Below, piece after piece: positions 11,901 through 21,061 of a stretch of 64,000 bases of DNA. The notes beneath the pieces are model-generated. The model worked only from the letters and a program-made list of their open reading frames with translations. It did not search any database and was not told the DNA's origin. Each line of letters starts with the position of its first letter. Position 1 is the first letter of the stretch. The position numbers were made by a program, and so were the translations under genes. Location: positions 19,094,898-19,158,897 of the forward strand of contig NC_092577.1 in assembly GCF_037975245.1 (NCBI RefSeq). The letters are read 5' to 3'. This DNA is from Apostichopus japonicus (Eukaryota > Echinodermata > Holothuroidea > Aspidochirotida > Stichopodidae).

Positions 11901-12574
11901 AGCCATTTTAAATTGCTGAACCACGACTCTACCTGCAAACTTTTGTTCCTTACACACAACATACCACATATCGCACTTACCAATACTTTTTGCCTTTGAA
12001 CTGGAAAAAAAATCTGAAACCACTGGAAAGTTTTTCTTCTAGTGCATCTCCTTCTTTCCAGGTGCAGAGTTTTCCACTGTATTGCAGCAGAAACTGTCCC
12101 TTTGCAAATGATGTGGTGATAATCACCCCTCTACCTTTAATCAAAATATTGAATGCCGAAGGATATTGTTAATAAGAAACCAAATTCATGAAATGCTGAA
12201 AAAAACAGAAATTTTAAACATAGCAACACTATATACTATATGGCTACTACAACATAATCAGCCCATTTTTTGCCCTACTTATGGACCCAGGTAAGATCAA
12301 CTTCCTGGTGACAGCTTATTTGTTCCTTGGTAACCTTTTATGAAGCTACTATTTTGTCTAAATCATATCTGAAAGATGCTTCAGTTACTTTAAATAGTTG
12401 AAGAATTGTTATACTGTGGATACTTTTCAATGATTACATTGATGGAAGTATTAAATATTCACCTTTCTGTGCTACTTGCAGAACACAAAAACTAGCTTCT
12501 TTGTCTTTGACATTAATATATTTTAATGCCTCCTCCAGTGGACCTCCACTTCTTCTGGTCCTGGTCCTCATCAT
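4604..12574 (-). CDS. SET-domain plus tyrosine-recombinase-like fusion protein, seven coding exons, one in-frame stop
   Basis: Coding exons (minus strand): 12463-12579 with ATG at 12574, 11981-12134, 11276-11474, 10862-10901, 6162-9242, 5846-5938 and 4604-4932. All six introns are GT-AG and every junction keeps phase, giving 1,336 codons including the stop. Order of parts: SET domain (about residues 38-150), 20-residue repeats (about 175-330, then degenerate to about 520), acidic run, two Cys/His finger-like motifs, tyrosine-recombinase-like domain (about 905-1180), acidic linker, basic C-terminal domain. A TAA at 7039-7041 (codon 903) interrupts the frame, which continues intact on the other side. 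The SET part suggests lysine methylation and the C-terminal half DNA binding or strand exchange. I recall similar multi-copy genes, some named KMT5A-like, in fish and other aquatic animals, so this may be a mobile or formerly mobile family. Either a pseudogene, an allele with a nonsense change, or a truncated 902-residue protein. Confidence 0.85.
5941..6010. repeat. Intronic ATAAAAGAT microrepeat
   Basis: A run of 'gattgaataaaagat' followed by several 'aataaaagat' / 'ataaaagat' units lies in the intron between exons 5 and 6 of the SET gene, close to the exon 6 acceptor. It is a simple short tandem repeat. Confidence 0.7.
6162..7038 (-). CDS. Tyrosine-recombinase-like domain (3' half of exon 5)
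   Basis: Three features match the tyrosine recombinase fold. The first is box I Arg in NRKRQGEISKL. The second is a box II-type RKH segment (TQVRKHIA). The third is LSH followed after nine residues by a Tyr in the segment HREFYRLP. These would be Arg, Arg, His and the nucleophilic Tyr (about codons 995, 1117, 1142, 1151). Tyrosine recombinases cut and rejoin DNA through a 3'-phosphotyrosine. Animal relatives include Crypton transposons and host genes derived from them. The usual His of the H-x-x-R motif is a Thr here, so activity is uncertain. The domain lies downstream of the TAA at 7039-7041 and would need readthrough, editing of the assembly or a separate start to be made. Confidence 0.7.
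6162..9242 (-). CDS. Large exon 5: tandem repeat, zinc-finger-like and recombinase-like regions, with internal TAA
   Basis: The exon starts at a pyrimidine-rich acceptor just before 9242, so the apparent ATG at 9258 lies in the intron and is not used. First come about seven near-identical 20-residue units with core SSCEKPDKSLSSVPDMD, then diverged units of similar pattern. An acidic Ser/Glu/Asp run follows (ESSDDSGDESFVPDSEDSD). Then come two metal-binding-like motifs: CYVC...H...H (around 7830) and CVDC...H...H-x-C (around 7580). After the TAA at 7039-7041 the same frame runs on with TEARSVHTLLTENWDVEV and the recombinase-like domain. The family normally reads straight through this point, as far as I remember it. 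Ends at donor GAAG|GTAATC. Confidence 0.85.
7039..7041 (-). other. In-frame TAA inside the long exon
   Basis: On the minus strand the codons read ...AAC ACA ACA AAA TAA ACA GAA GCA AGG... . The frame on both sides is open for hundreds of codons and the domain order continues across it, so this single codon is the only visible defect in a 1,336-codon gene. No GT-AG intron removing it is evident. The context is not the classical leaky UGA-CUA context. Confidence 0.9.
8160..9241 (-). repeat. In-frame 60-bp coding tandem repeat
   Basis: Units of 60 bp encode a 20-residue unit rich in Ser, Asp, Lys and Cys. About seven near-identical copies lie between 8740 and 9235, one with a 3-bp deletion (unit near 9030 reads DGVSSS instead of DGGVNSSS-type). 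Older, diverged units with longer spacing continue to about 8160. Period divisible by three keeps the frame. Other long open frames over this stretch on both strands come from the repeat itself. Confidence 0.9.
9243..10861. other. Intron 4 of the SET gene
   Basis: This 1.6-kb intron separates the 40-nt microexon from the large exon. I see no further exon, RNA gene or transposon in it. Confidence 0.6.
10862..10901 (-). CDS. 40-nt microexon (exon 4)
   Basis: A 40-nt segment sits between an acceptor (ACAG before 10901) and a strong donor (CAG|GTAAGG after 10862). It encodes HTFEHERIAVTEA plus one base, linking the end of the SET domain (exon 3 ends in phase 0) to exon 5, which starts with AA to complete a Glu codon. 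Phase fits on both sides, which supports it despite its size. It lies in the middle of a 2-kb gap between larger exons. Confidence 0.75.
11276..12574 (-). CDS. KMT5A-like SET domain exons (exons 1-3)
   Basis: Three exons assemble a complete SET domain. The first motif GRGV is formed exactly across the exon 1/exon 2 junction. Exon 2 carries the FFFQFKGKKY segment and its last two bases combine with exon 3 to give the Cys of the KKYCID motif typical of KMT5A/SETD8-type enzymes. Exon 3 has GRLVNHG, matching the RLINHS motif that binds S-adenosylmethionine, and GEELLYDYG, which carries the catalytic-site tyrosine. By family knowledge such domains transfer methyl groups to lysine, classically histone H4 K20. 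The substrate here is unknown. Exon 1 begins with two consecutive ATGs five bases after the acceptor. I chose the first. The upstream exon (ending at 14038) runs into a stop in the only open frame joined, so it is probably untranslated. Confidence 0.85.
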
Positions 12575-12579
12575 ATTAA

Positions 12580-14038
12580 CTGAAACAAAGACGTAAAAAT
12601 GTTTTCCAGAGTTATAACTTGCATGATGAGACATTTGAAATATCACTCAAGGTGAAGCGCAAACAACTGTTACTACAGGAGTTTGTTTCATACATGCCCT
12701 TGTTACAATATCCTAACTCTATGACAGTAGAGTTAGGCCTTTTTACTCAATTCAATTGAGCTAAGTTATACGCTACTTCCAGTTCTCAACGTATGGTTCG
12801 AGCTCCTTAAAATTTTGACAAGGAAATTTTTGTTTTGTCCAAATTCAAAATTGCTCACAACATCCCAACCCCATTCCATGGCGTTACATTAAATCAGAAC
12901 TTGCCCACAACAGTGACACTTCTGCTGTAAAACTGTGATAAAAAAGGCCTTAGAAATAAACTCCATGCATGTCTATAGCAGAATACATGTACTCAAGCTT
13001 GCTGCTAGCTCTACTTCAGACAATGTCATGACGCCTATTACAGGTCACTGCAAACTTTGTGGGCCTAATAGTATTAACATTTGTTCCACATATCACTGAG
13101 AATTATGAATTGGCTATGTTCCCTAATTGGATTAAATATCCTAATAACTAGGTACAGGACTCTATGCAGTGATAGAAAATAACTAACCTCAAACTTAATT
13201 CACCAGCTCTTTTCTCAGGCCAACTCTTAACTTAAGATAGCCTAGATATGGGCATGTTCAAAGTTCAAGCAATGAAAAATGTTGAAGTTGTAGACTGAAA
13301 GGAAAGACGATTCATCATAAACAAAGAGACACCATTCTTTGAGAAAGTCACAGTATAAGCAGTTGTATCTATGGCCAAAGTGACAACACATCTCTACAAT
13401 TTTGGCCATGTCACTTGAGCTCTTTAGTATGAAATGCCCAACCACTGCTGATGCATCAATATATGACATGACAACTGTGACATTCTAACACTTTAATTTC
13501 CAAATAGCTGTCACACTGCTCACAGTGACCCTAAAACTCAGTAGTTTGTCAGCCACTTGCAAATAACTTAAGGAAGACCTCACTACTAGTGCTACTATAG
13601 TGTGTCATTGTTGTTAATGGCAGTACCCTACGTAGAAGAATAGCTTAGGTACTCCTAGAGTCCTAGTACCAACCTAGTATGATAGGCTAGGCCCAATTGT
13701 ACAGTAGTACCAGTAGCCTAACGTTGTATCTAGTTAGGAACGTGTAGACATGTGCTTTGACATTATAGCATGTCTACTGCAGCTGTAATAAGAATTACGG
13801 TACTAAATAAACTGCGCGAAGTAACGATACAACTACAAGTAGCCTACAGCTAGCTCCTCCGGTATAGGCCTTATGACAGAACAATGTTAACTAGCCTAAC
13901 CTTTTACTAACCTATCATGGGCCTAACTACTGACGATCGGTGGAACTTTGCAGGGCTTAAGCTTACTGAGCAAAACCCTTAAACTGCTGTGGGATTTCTG
14001 TCAAACATTAATTAAGAAAATCACAAGTGATACCTACC
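12580..14038 (-). other. First intron and probable untranslated first exon
   Basis: A good donor on the minus strand (CATAAG|GTAGGT) ends a possible first exon at 14038. Joining it to the acceptor before 12579 gives a short frame that soon stops, so the exon is likely 5' UTR. The intron (12580-14037) has no other recognisable feature. Confidence 0.45.
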
Positions 14039-14059
14039 TTATGTAGCTGACAAGTAATC

Positions 14060-14330
14060 ACTTGGATGAAATCGGGGACACACGTGAAGTGGTCATCATC
14101 TCTCGCGATCGGGGACGGAGCTTTACGGGTGTGTGGTAATAGAATATATGCGACACTTACACACTTAACACACGCAAAAAGACGTTTTGACGGCCAACCG
14201 AGGATAGTGCTCAAACGGCCCCGAAAACTTGAGGGCGTGCTCCGAGAAGTCTAAAAAGTGCTTTCCGAGTGAAAATAGAAACGGGGATATCCCCGTTCTG
14301 CGCGATAGCCCCACTTCACGGGTAATTTTT
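14060..14330. promoter_or_regulatory. CpG-rich start region with TCTCGCGA motif
   Basis: Against AT-rich surroundings this stretch is rich in CG dinucleotides and contains TCTCGCGA at 14101-14108, the core of the palindromic TCTCGCGAGA element found in many animal CpG promoters (bound by BANP in vertebrates). It lies just upstream of the putative first exon of the minus-strand gene. A perfect 18-bp palindrome (aacggggatatccccgtt) sits at 14280-14297. It could also serve the plus-strand exons at 14.8 kb. Confidence 0.4.
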
Positions 14331-14394
14331 CCTGTGTGTATCCCCAATATACGCCGTTTACAAACCCACACACACACGCCAAGTTGAACGCTGA

Positions 14395-14424
14395 GGTTCC
14401 TTGCTTTACAAAAAGCAAGGAACC
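14395..14424. repeat. Perfect 13-bp stem hairpin
   Basis: GGTTCCTTGCTTT (14395-14407) is followed by a 4-nt loop and its exact complement AAAGCAAGGAACC (14412-14424). Confidence 0.85.
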
Positions 14425-14830
14425 AAAAACTAGTAAGATTACTGTAATGTATCAATGTTCAAAGTTGCTACATGAAATAAATACTAAAGGGCATCATGAC
14501 CAAAAGATTATTCTGAATCTGTGTAAAGTTGCAAGGTCACCTTTGTTATGAATGTGAATTTATGGCTACTATGAGAGAAAATATCTCGTGCTTCATGTGA
14601 CGGAAATTTGTCTATTCTGGAATCTGGTCAGAGATGCTGTTAGCTGTGTGTGCTCAGCAGTTACATTCTTCTTGTTCTGTCTAGCTAAGGTTAGTACTAC
14701 TCAGTACGAAGGTGTCACCGTCATATTCTGCATTGGATTTTTTTATATTTGAAATGTCCCTCTCACAGAACTAGGAACAAATGACAGTAACAGTCACGAA
14801 TAAATTGTACCTTTTCTTTTATAACTGTAG

Positions 14831-14976
14831 GAGGATGTTGACATAGAAGAATACGCAAGGACTATCGATGTGGACATGACGCCACAGCCCTTTGTAGTGT
14901 GCAGAGGCACCCACCTAACACCATCCCAGGCCTATGTTATTCTCGAGAGACATGCTCTGCCACAACCATCCCTACT
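14831..14976 (+). CDS. Probable internal exon of an unidentified protein
   Basis: The segment lies between a clear acceptor (TATAACTGTAG) and a clear donor (CTACT|GTAAGT) and is open throughout in one frame, starting EDVDIEEYARTIDVDMTPQP and containing FVVCRG, then SQAYVILERHALPQPS. I recall this type of sequence from the C-terminal part of uncharacterised multi-copy animal proteins, in which it is followed by an aromatic YVFD-like segment. Such a segment occurs 400 nt downstream. The start of the gene is not visible. The upstream CpG region is a candidate promoter. Confidence 0.55.
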
Positions 14977-15174
14977 GTAAGTAATAGGTGTTTGCTTTAA
15001 AGGGTGTGAAGACTCGCGCAAAAAGAAACGTCTAATGCCAGTAATCTGACCTAGTTTTGACTGAGGTGTAACAGAAGTGTTAGGCACCACCATCGATCCC
15101 AGAAAATACACACACAGCTTGCTACCGTCAGTAATTAGACACTAGTATACAGTCAGTACATACAGCTGCAGTCA

Positions 15175-15516
15175 ATGCCCACAGCACAGTGTATAAACGA
15201 TACAGCGATGGACATCTCAGGTCCACCTAAAGATAAAAACGTATCACGTTTTATTATTGTACTGTCTGCATTTTGTAGCTACACGAACAACACGTCACTT
15301 GCAAGCAACAAAAAGTTAACTTTTGAGCCGCACGCGGTTTGGGGCGAGTCTTCAATGCCTAAGGGGGTGTATATCTTCGATAGTGAATTCCAGCGACATT
15401 GCAAGCTGACATCAGTGAAATGGAAGTTTCTTCAAACCTTCATATACGAATTCTTGGACGCAAATATTTCAAGCAGCATCAGAGATCTTATGGCATTTAT
15501 TTCTTCTAAGCAATGA
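15175..15516 (+). CDS. Probable terminal exon of the same unidentified protein
   Basis: The C-terminal half of this frame (GVYIFDSEFQRHCKLTSVKW then KFLQTFIYEF) looks like the continuation of the exon at 14831-14976, and it ends with a stop at 15514-15516. I could not fix the acceptor. The part before about 15350 may be intron. No DNA-binding or catalytic motif is recognisable. Function unknown. Confidence 0.4.
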   Translation: MPTAQCINDTAMDISGPPKDKNVSRFIIVLSAFCSYTNNTSLASNKKLTFEPHAVWGESSMPKGVYIFDSEFQRHCKLTSVKWKFLQTFIYEFLDANISSSIRDLMAFISSKQ

Positions 15517-17143
15517 CTTTTCAGTGTACTGGATAGTTTAATCTGTTTGTTACAGTTTTCTTTAAACAAAAAGTTATGACTTCTTGGATCCGGACCTTGC
15601 TGCTTTTACTCATTTTATTGGTTGAATAAGTAAGTTGGTTTTTGTAACTTAAAATTCTTTTACTTCTTTGCATGTTATCATTTTTCATAAACATGGACTG
15701 ACTTTATGTCTTCATGGGAAAAAATGTTTGTATACGTTTGCTCATCAAATTCATCTCATAATTTTTTCCATAACGTGTACACATTGATGTTGTTTAGATC
15801 CTGCTTATGACACAGTTTGAGGGTCTTTTTTAAGTCAAATGTACAGATGTGACTATTCTTGAGAAGGGAAGCAGGTAATCAAAAATTTACACTATAACTA
15901 CTAGGGCTGGATTTCAAACAGATTTGTGATTGTCATGCTTTTTCATGATGTATGCAATGTTTAACATTAAAATAAGTTTTAAAGAGAACTGGTTAGGGAT
16001 TCATATTTGATATGTGTGAAAATTCCTTGGTGCCTGTGAAATATACAATCTTCGATATGTACACTATGTGCATTGGCTTGAAGAACTAGGTAAACCTGCA
16101 CCATCATTGACCTTTCCTTTTATATCTGTAAATTTCATATCATTATACTTACAAATTGTGCTCAAATTACAAACATTTAAGACATTAAAGACATAGAGAG
16201 GTTTGTATGTGTAATACCATGTGTGTTCCATTCAAGTCACTTTGCATTGTATAGGTAATATGTTTAAAAAAGAATATGTTATAGCTGCACAAGACTGCTT
16301 ATGCTGGAATTAACCATTGATATATCATAAATAGTCCTCCTTTTCTAACATTGAGCCATATTTGTTTCCACTACTAGTTATATCTATATAATTATGATGA
16401 TATAATTATGAGGACTCGCTATTTCCTGTTCAACTCCTTGCTTCTGTGCTCAAATTTCTTAGCACTTAATAGAGTGTCTAGTGAAAACAATCACTGCAAA
16501 AAAGGCTTAGCTGTAAACAACACTTGTTACAAATTGGTCAGTGGGCAAGAAGCAAGCAATGTTGTGTATGTTAAGGTTAATTTTATCCATGAAGAGATTA
16601 AATTGTAGTTTCATGATGAACTTGTATGTCAATATTGTACTTTTGTGGCAGACAAATAAATAAATAAATATACAAATATTCATGTTCCAAGTCCTAAAGC
16701 CAATTTGCAAAGCATACATTGATACATTTTCATGATGAACATATTGACACAATATGATATAAAGTAAGTTAATAGATTACTGCAACCAAGAATACCATGT
16801 TGCTTAATTCTCTGAAACCATTTCATGTGTTGTTAGTTCTAGTGAAGCTTTTTGAAGCTGTTTACATCAATAAAATGAGAATTTAATACTATTTTATGCA
16901 GGGTTCTGCCGCTGCCGGTCGGGCCCGACCAGCACGCTGAATTACCGACCGCCAGAATCTGCCTGAGTGACTTTTCCGACCGGCACTTATTTTCGATAGG
17001 AACTCCAAAAAACAGCTCCATAGCCGGAGGGTCGAACGTACAGAAACAATCTGTTTGAGACTAGGGGAAATCCAGTTCATAACTGTTCAAAATATCCAAC
17101 ACATCACAGTGTCATACTTAGTAAAAATGACCACAGTTCCGCA
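15517..17143. other. Gene-free stretch
   Basis: No supported gene. AT-rich, with a (taaa)n run near 16655. A short GC-rich block at 16905-17050 contains a 12-bp palindrome gtcgggcccgac and may be a decayed repeat. Confidence 0.4.
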
Positions 17144-17229
17144 GTATGGTGGTTGTTAAACAGACTGGAATTGTTTTTGGTTTTGTTGACCTTTGGTCCG
17201 TGTCCGTTTTTTCTTTGCACGTAAAAAGC
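17144..17229 (+). mobile_element. 5'-truncated LINE tail (ORF1-only family), 86 bp
   Basis: This matches the 3' end of the element at 34493-36253: 'ggtggttgttaaacagactgg' followed by the 'ttggtccgtgtccg' block and the terminal CACGTAAAAAGC. It is flanked by a 9-bp target duplication AGTTCCGCA (17135-17143 and 17230-17238), so it is a separate retrotransposition event truncated at its 5' end. Confidence 0.85.
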
Positions 17230-17238
17230 AGTTCCGCA

Positions 17239-18740
17239 TTCCAGATCAATGACTGTTTTCCGTTTCCAACTCCCGATCTTACTTTTGATAGTTTCATTTA
17301 TATCTACTTTTATCGCGCGAGACACAGGCACTATCCAGCTAGCTAGTACACATACGGCCGTTAACCTTCGTAGCGGGTGAAAAAAAATCGGACGAAAAAA
17401 AAACACAAAGGACAAATAAGTACATCTATAAAAAAAAACTGAGAGTAAAATTTCACAAGAAAAGTTTCAGAAACAAAAGGAAAATGTTCAGAGAGCGTCC
17501 TAGCAATTTTAGTCACAATACCAACGAGTAATGATGTGTCCCCAACCCACTTACAATGGCTATTTCGCAAGCTTCAGGGTATACGTGTCACACGGTCCAG
17601 CGCGGGAAGGTTGCTGTAATAAATCAGCCTCGCGGGAAATGTTTTCAACAATATTGCCATTCCACGTTCTTTTATATTTGTATTGTATGTTGGTTAGTAA
17701 ACGTTTTCTTTCGTATGAATTTGACTTCAGTTCAGTGTTCCCACTAAGGTGCGGGATTCCCTTCAACTGACTCAGTAATCCCGCAAAGAAAACATTTGTC
17801 TGCTGGAAATCCCCGCATCGTTTTTTGCATTCGCGATGAGTTTATACTCAATGTACAACTTATTCACTTGACCGTATAGAGAAAAAATGAAAATCAATTG
17901 TGTACCAATTGTGTACGGAAAGGTGGTAGGCTACACCTTTCAAATTTTACGAAAGATCGAGCAAAGCACTTTGGAAAAATTCACGCCAAACTTGCTAGCG
18001 TACTAAATGCAACTAACGTCATGTAAACAAGGCTCTAGTGCATCCATTTATGAATATACCGTAAGACCACATCTGGTGTTAAGCGGGGGGAAAAGAAAGT
18101 ATTTACTAGCATTTCCAAAAATACCGAAAAAATAATATCCTACCATAGTTAAGTGTATAGCAAGTAGCCTAACCACCTCGGCGGTTATAACGGATCTCAC
18201 GTAACTACAAAATCAAAACTAATTGTATTTTGCGGAGTTTACGTTTTCTACAAGAACATGGAAACAATATTTAGCATTGAGTTAATCATGCCAAGGGGCC
18301 TAAAACATGTGATTGCTATGCGTGTATGGTATGGACTGTGCCTCGTGTTTCATGGGGTGTGCATGCGGAGGAGTCAGTTGGCTTGAGGTGTGTTTTACCT
18401 AAATTTAACGGGGATATTTTACATACTTTTCTTGAATGTCTAAGATATCATTTCGAACTTTACCGATCCTTTACTGACTGACCTAATTAATTGTAGAGTG
18501 GAACGAAAAAAGTTTACTCCATGAAAAGTTCCCTGACAACATGTCAAAAAATGTTAACAAACAGGTTTTAGACATGGGATGAGCTCACAGTTGTTTGGCA
18601 AGGTACCTGGGAAAATTCGCGGCACATGTAGCCTGAATGATTTATTCAATAATAGGCACCACCGGCTGGTCTGTACTCTGGTGCTCCAGATATTTGTCCT
18701 AACTTTTTTCATTAATTATGAAAAATTCCAGACATGAGAT
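17239..18740. other. Gene-free stretch
   Basis: No supported coding region. Short open frames on both strands overlap each other and have no domains. Confidence 0.4.
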
Positions 18741-18875
18741 CTCATTTCAAAGCTGTCTACATGTGGCTCAGAATACTCGGGAAGGGCCGTTTCCGGCCAT
18801 CTGGGGGGTTTCCAAAACCCAAAATTTTCTTGTACGCTCCGCGCCAACCGACGGTGGCGCTCCGCTTAGATAGTC
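18741..18875 (-). repeat. Interspersed repeat copy, inverse of one at 33065-33160
   Basis: On the minus strand the segment reads 'gcggagcgccaccg..ggttggcgcggagcgtac', then 'aaaattttgg', then a 'ccagatggccgga' block. A similar run occurs on the plus strand at about 33065-33150. This is a dispersed repeat family with copies in both orientations. Confidence 0.65.
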
Positions 18876-19188
18876 CTGCCGGCACTCAATCCACCCTGGG
18901 CAGAACCCTATTGAGTAAAACACTCCAATACAATTTTATTCATTAACCAATCTTGGGCAACAAATTGCCCAACTTACTTTATGGATTAACCAATAATGAG
19001 TAAAATAGTTTACCCAACTGCTGTTGGGCAATTTTTCGCCATTTTTTGAGCGGTTACATATGTACCCAGTGTTGGTTAAGTGTTGGTCAATATTTTTACC
19101 CAACTTTTTAAGAGTGTACTGGTTAAATACAAAGATTAATAATACATTATTTACATGACGTAGTCCTTCGCCCAGACAGGTTTTGTCT

Positions 19189-19719
19189 TTAGTCTAGTGC
19201 TTCTAGACATCTCGTCACTAGTCTCAGTATTCTCTCGGCCTTTTGGCTAAGATCATGTGTAGTATCTGTTCCCTTTCGAGGGGAATGGTGATGCACGTCG
19301 ATGATTACACAGTCACAGTCCCGTTGCAAGGGGACTGGGGTTGAGGGCGAACAAGTCGTTTGGTAGTTTGCCCCGGGCGACTTTTCCTTAAAAAAAAGTA
19401 TTCTCTCGCATGTCTCTCTCCTCACTTTCCGAGTCAACAAGCTGCATGCGTAGCTTTTTTTAGTAGTTTTCCTTAGTTTTACGGAGGTGTTTACGGTTTC
19501 GACGATAATTTGTACCGTCAAGTGTTTCGACATTGTATAACGGGGTTGTTTAGTTCGAGAAATCACTGTTGCTGGGACCCAACTCTTTTCTGTTTGCATT
19601 CGTATGTTTTGACCGGGATATAGTTGGGGTAGGGGTCTTGCTTGCCTGTCAAAGAAGGTTTCTTCGTTTTTCAGCAAGTCGCATGTGACAATCCGCCCTT
19701 TAGTAGCACGGACGTTCAC
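19189..19719 (-). pseudogene. Gypsy-type retrotransposon pol C-terminus, relic
   Basis: The minus-strand frame of 176 residues contains FFDRQARPLPQLYPGQNIRM and then SWVPATVISRTKQPRYTM. This matches the usual C-terminal end of Gypsy integrases, where YYDR.A.PLP.L..GD.VR is followed by W.PA.V....PRSY. The typical RRNRRHL end is missing or decayed. Its last part reads through an antisense U2 snRNA-like segment. No RT, RNase H or LTR is seen next to it, so it is a fragment. Confidence 0.6.
19233..19271 (+). ncRNA. U2 snRNA 5' fragment (pseudogene)
   Basis: 39 nt match nucleotides 7-45 of the conserved U2 snRNA with one mismatch (caTgtg for caAgtg), including the branch-point pairing sequence GTAGTA and the TCTCGGCCTTTTGGC stem. 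The match stops abruptly where U2 would continue into stem IIa, and no Sm site or later stems follow. So this is a truncated U2-derived fragment, not a working gene. Confidence 0.75.
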
Positions 19720-20289
19720 TAATGGACACTGGCCGTTTCTGCACCATTCAAGGTTATTAGTTTGGAAAGTGAGCTTGTATATTACGTAACTATTTCCCTC
19801 TCATGTAGTGTGATTCACCTTAGCCATACACGCAAATTAAACATAATTTTTACGTTTGATGATTGTTTTAATATTTTAGGAGCCTTAGCTGGATCATTTA
19901 TACCATATTTAGTGGTCGAATTAACCAATTTGATGCAGTATTCATCAAAATAGGTCAGTTTGAGAAGTTTAATTCTGATGTGAACGTTCAAATTGTGCCG
20001 ATCTCTCAGCGTGCACCCTCCCTAGAAGAAAAACCCGCGTATTTCAGTTCCGGCGCGACCAGCGAAGCCCGGCGATCGTGAATCTGATGCACTGCAGCGT
20101 TGTAAACACTTTGCCCTTGGTCTAAAGATTTGGTCGCTATCAAGTTAAAATTAGAATTAAATGCCCTTATTTATGTCTCGGCCCTTTGATCAAGTAGAAT
20201 GGTACAGAAAAGACTTCGATTGAAGAGGGCAGTACTACGCTATATAGCCTACAACTTCTAGTTAGAACTATGCTACGCTTTCTAGCCTA

Positions 20290-20384
20290 GGCCACAGTCA
20301 CTCGTAACGTTATGTAGGTGTATAATATATAAACATGGAGATTATATACTATACACTTACATAACGTTACAAGTGCCTGTGGCC
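20290..20384. repeat. 95-nt long hairpin
   Basis: Left arm 20290-20329 begins GGCCACAGTCACTCGTAACG and right arm 20345-20384 ends with its near-complement CGTTACAAGTGCCTGTGGCC. The arms pair over about 40 positions with few mismatches, around a loop of about 15 nt. It is either a tiny palindromic MITE or a precursor-like RNA hairpin. Confidence 0.8.
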
Positions 20385-20779
20385 AAGGCTTGCCCTGTAT
20401 CACATTCACATCACTCCAATCCTTGTTTCGTTTCAGGTTTGACAAACTTACTAATACTAGGCGAAGCATAGTCGGAACATTAGTTAAGATTATCTAAAAT
20501 GTTAGGCCTAAACGATTCAAATGCTAAGGAAGCTTAGATATAGGCTAGGTTCTATGCCTTTGTTTATGTTTTGCATCCGCGAAATTTGTAGCCATGCGCA
20601 TGACAGTATTTTTTTTGTGTATTATAGCATAGGCCTAGCCTAATACTAATAGTAATACTACTGAGAACACTAGCCGAGGCCTACTTGTAGTTGTATTGCA
20701 AGAACTACAGTACGAGCTTAGTCTAGAACTACAAGTAGTGTGAATGAGTTAAACAATGTTTGGACAAGTATATACTTTA

Positions 20780-21052
20780 GGCCGTGGCTATTCTTACAAC
20801 TAGTCGTAACAATTATTTATAAACTATTCTTACGACATCGGCGAATTCATGCGAATTCAAAGTAAATAAAGCAACTGCGCATGAAGTAGGGGTAACCCTA
20901 ACTGTAACCCTCAATCCAACCCTAAACCTAACCCTAACCGGAAATTATTGTTACTCCTGGTCGTAAAAATAGTACTCCTAGTCGTAAAATAGCAACTGCG
21001 CATGCGCAAAAGGGAATTATTGTTACAACTAGTCGTAAGAATAGCCACTTTG
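20780..21052. mobile_element. 273-bp MITE with 9-bp target duplication
   Basis: Flanked by TATACTTTA at 20771-20779 and 21053-21061. The ends form an inverted repeat (GTGGCTATTCTTAC..., with AACTAGTCGTAA in both arms in subterminal position). The interior carries a short accctaa-like run and repeated 'tagtcgtaa' words, and no coding frame. Family unknown. A 9-bp duplication is typical of Mutator-like elements, and 8 bp of hAT. Confidence 0.8.
20887..20940. repeat. Telomere-like CCCTAA run inside the MITE
   Basis: Imperfect units such as 'gtaaccctaactgtaaccct', 'aaccctaaacc' and 'taaccctaaccgg' occur within the MITE at 20780-21052. It is short and internal to a transposon, so it is not a telomere. 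Confidence 0.7.
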
Positions 21053-21061
21053 TATACTTTA

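Noticed and set aside
16839-17080. Minus-strand frames of about 60 codons in a GC-rich patch
   Set aside because: Two overlapping frames, no domain, and a short palindromic patch. More likely a decayed repeat.
19233-19271. Functional U2 snRNA gene
   Set aside because: Only nt 7-45 match. The Sm site and stems IIa to IV are absent and there is no recognisable snRNA promoter.
20887-20940. Telomere or ancient chromosome fusion point
   Set aside because: The CCCTAA run is short, imperfect and wholly inside a MITE with its own target duplication.
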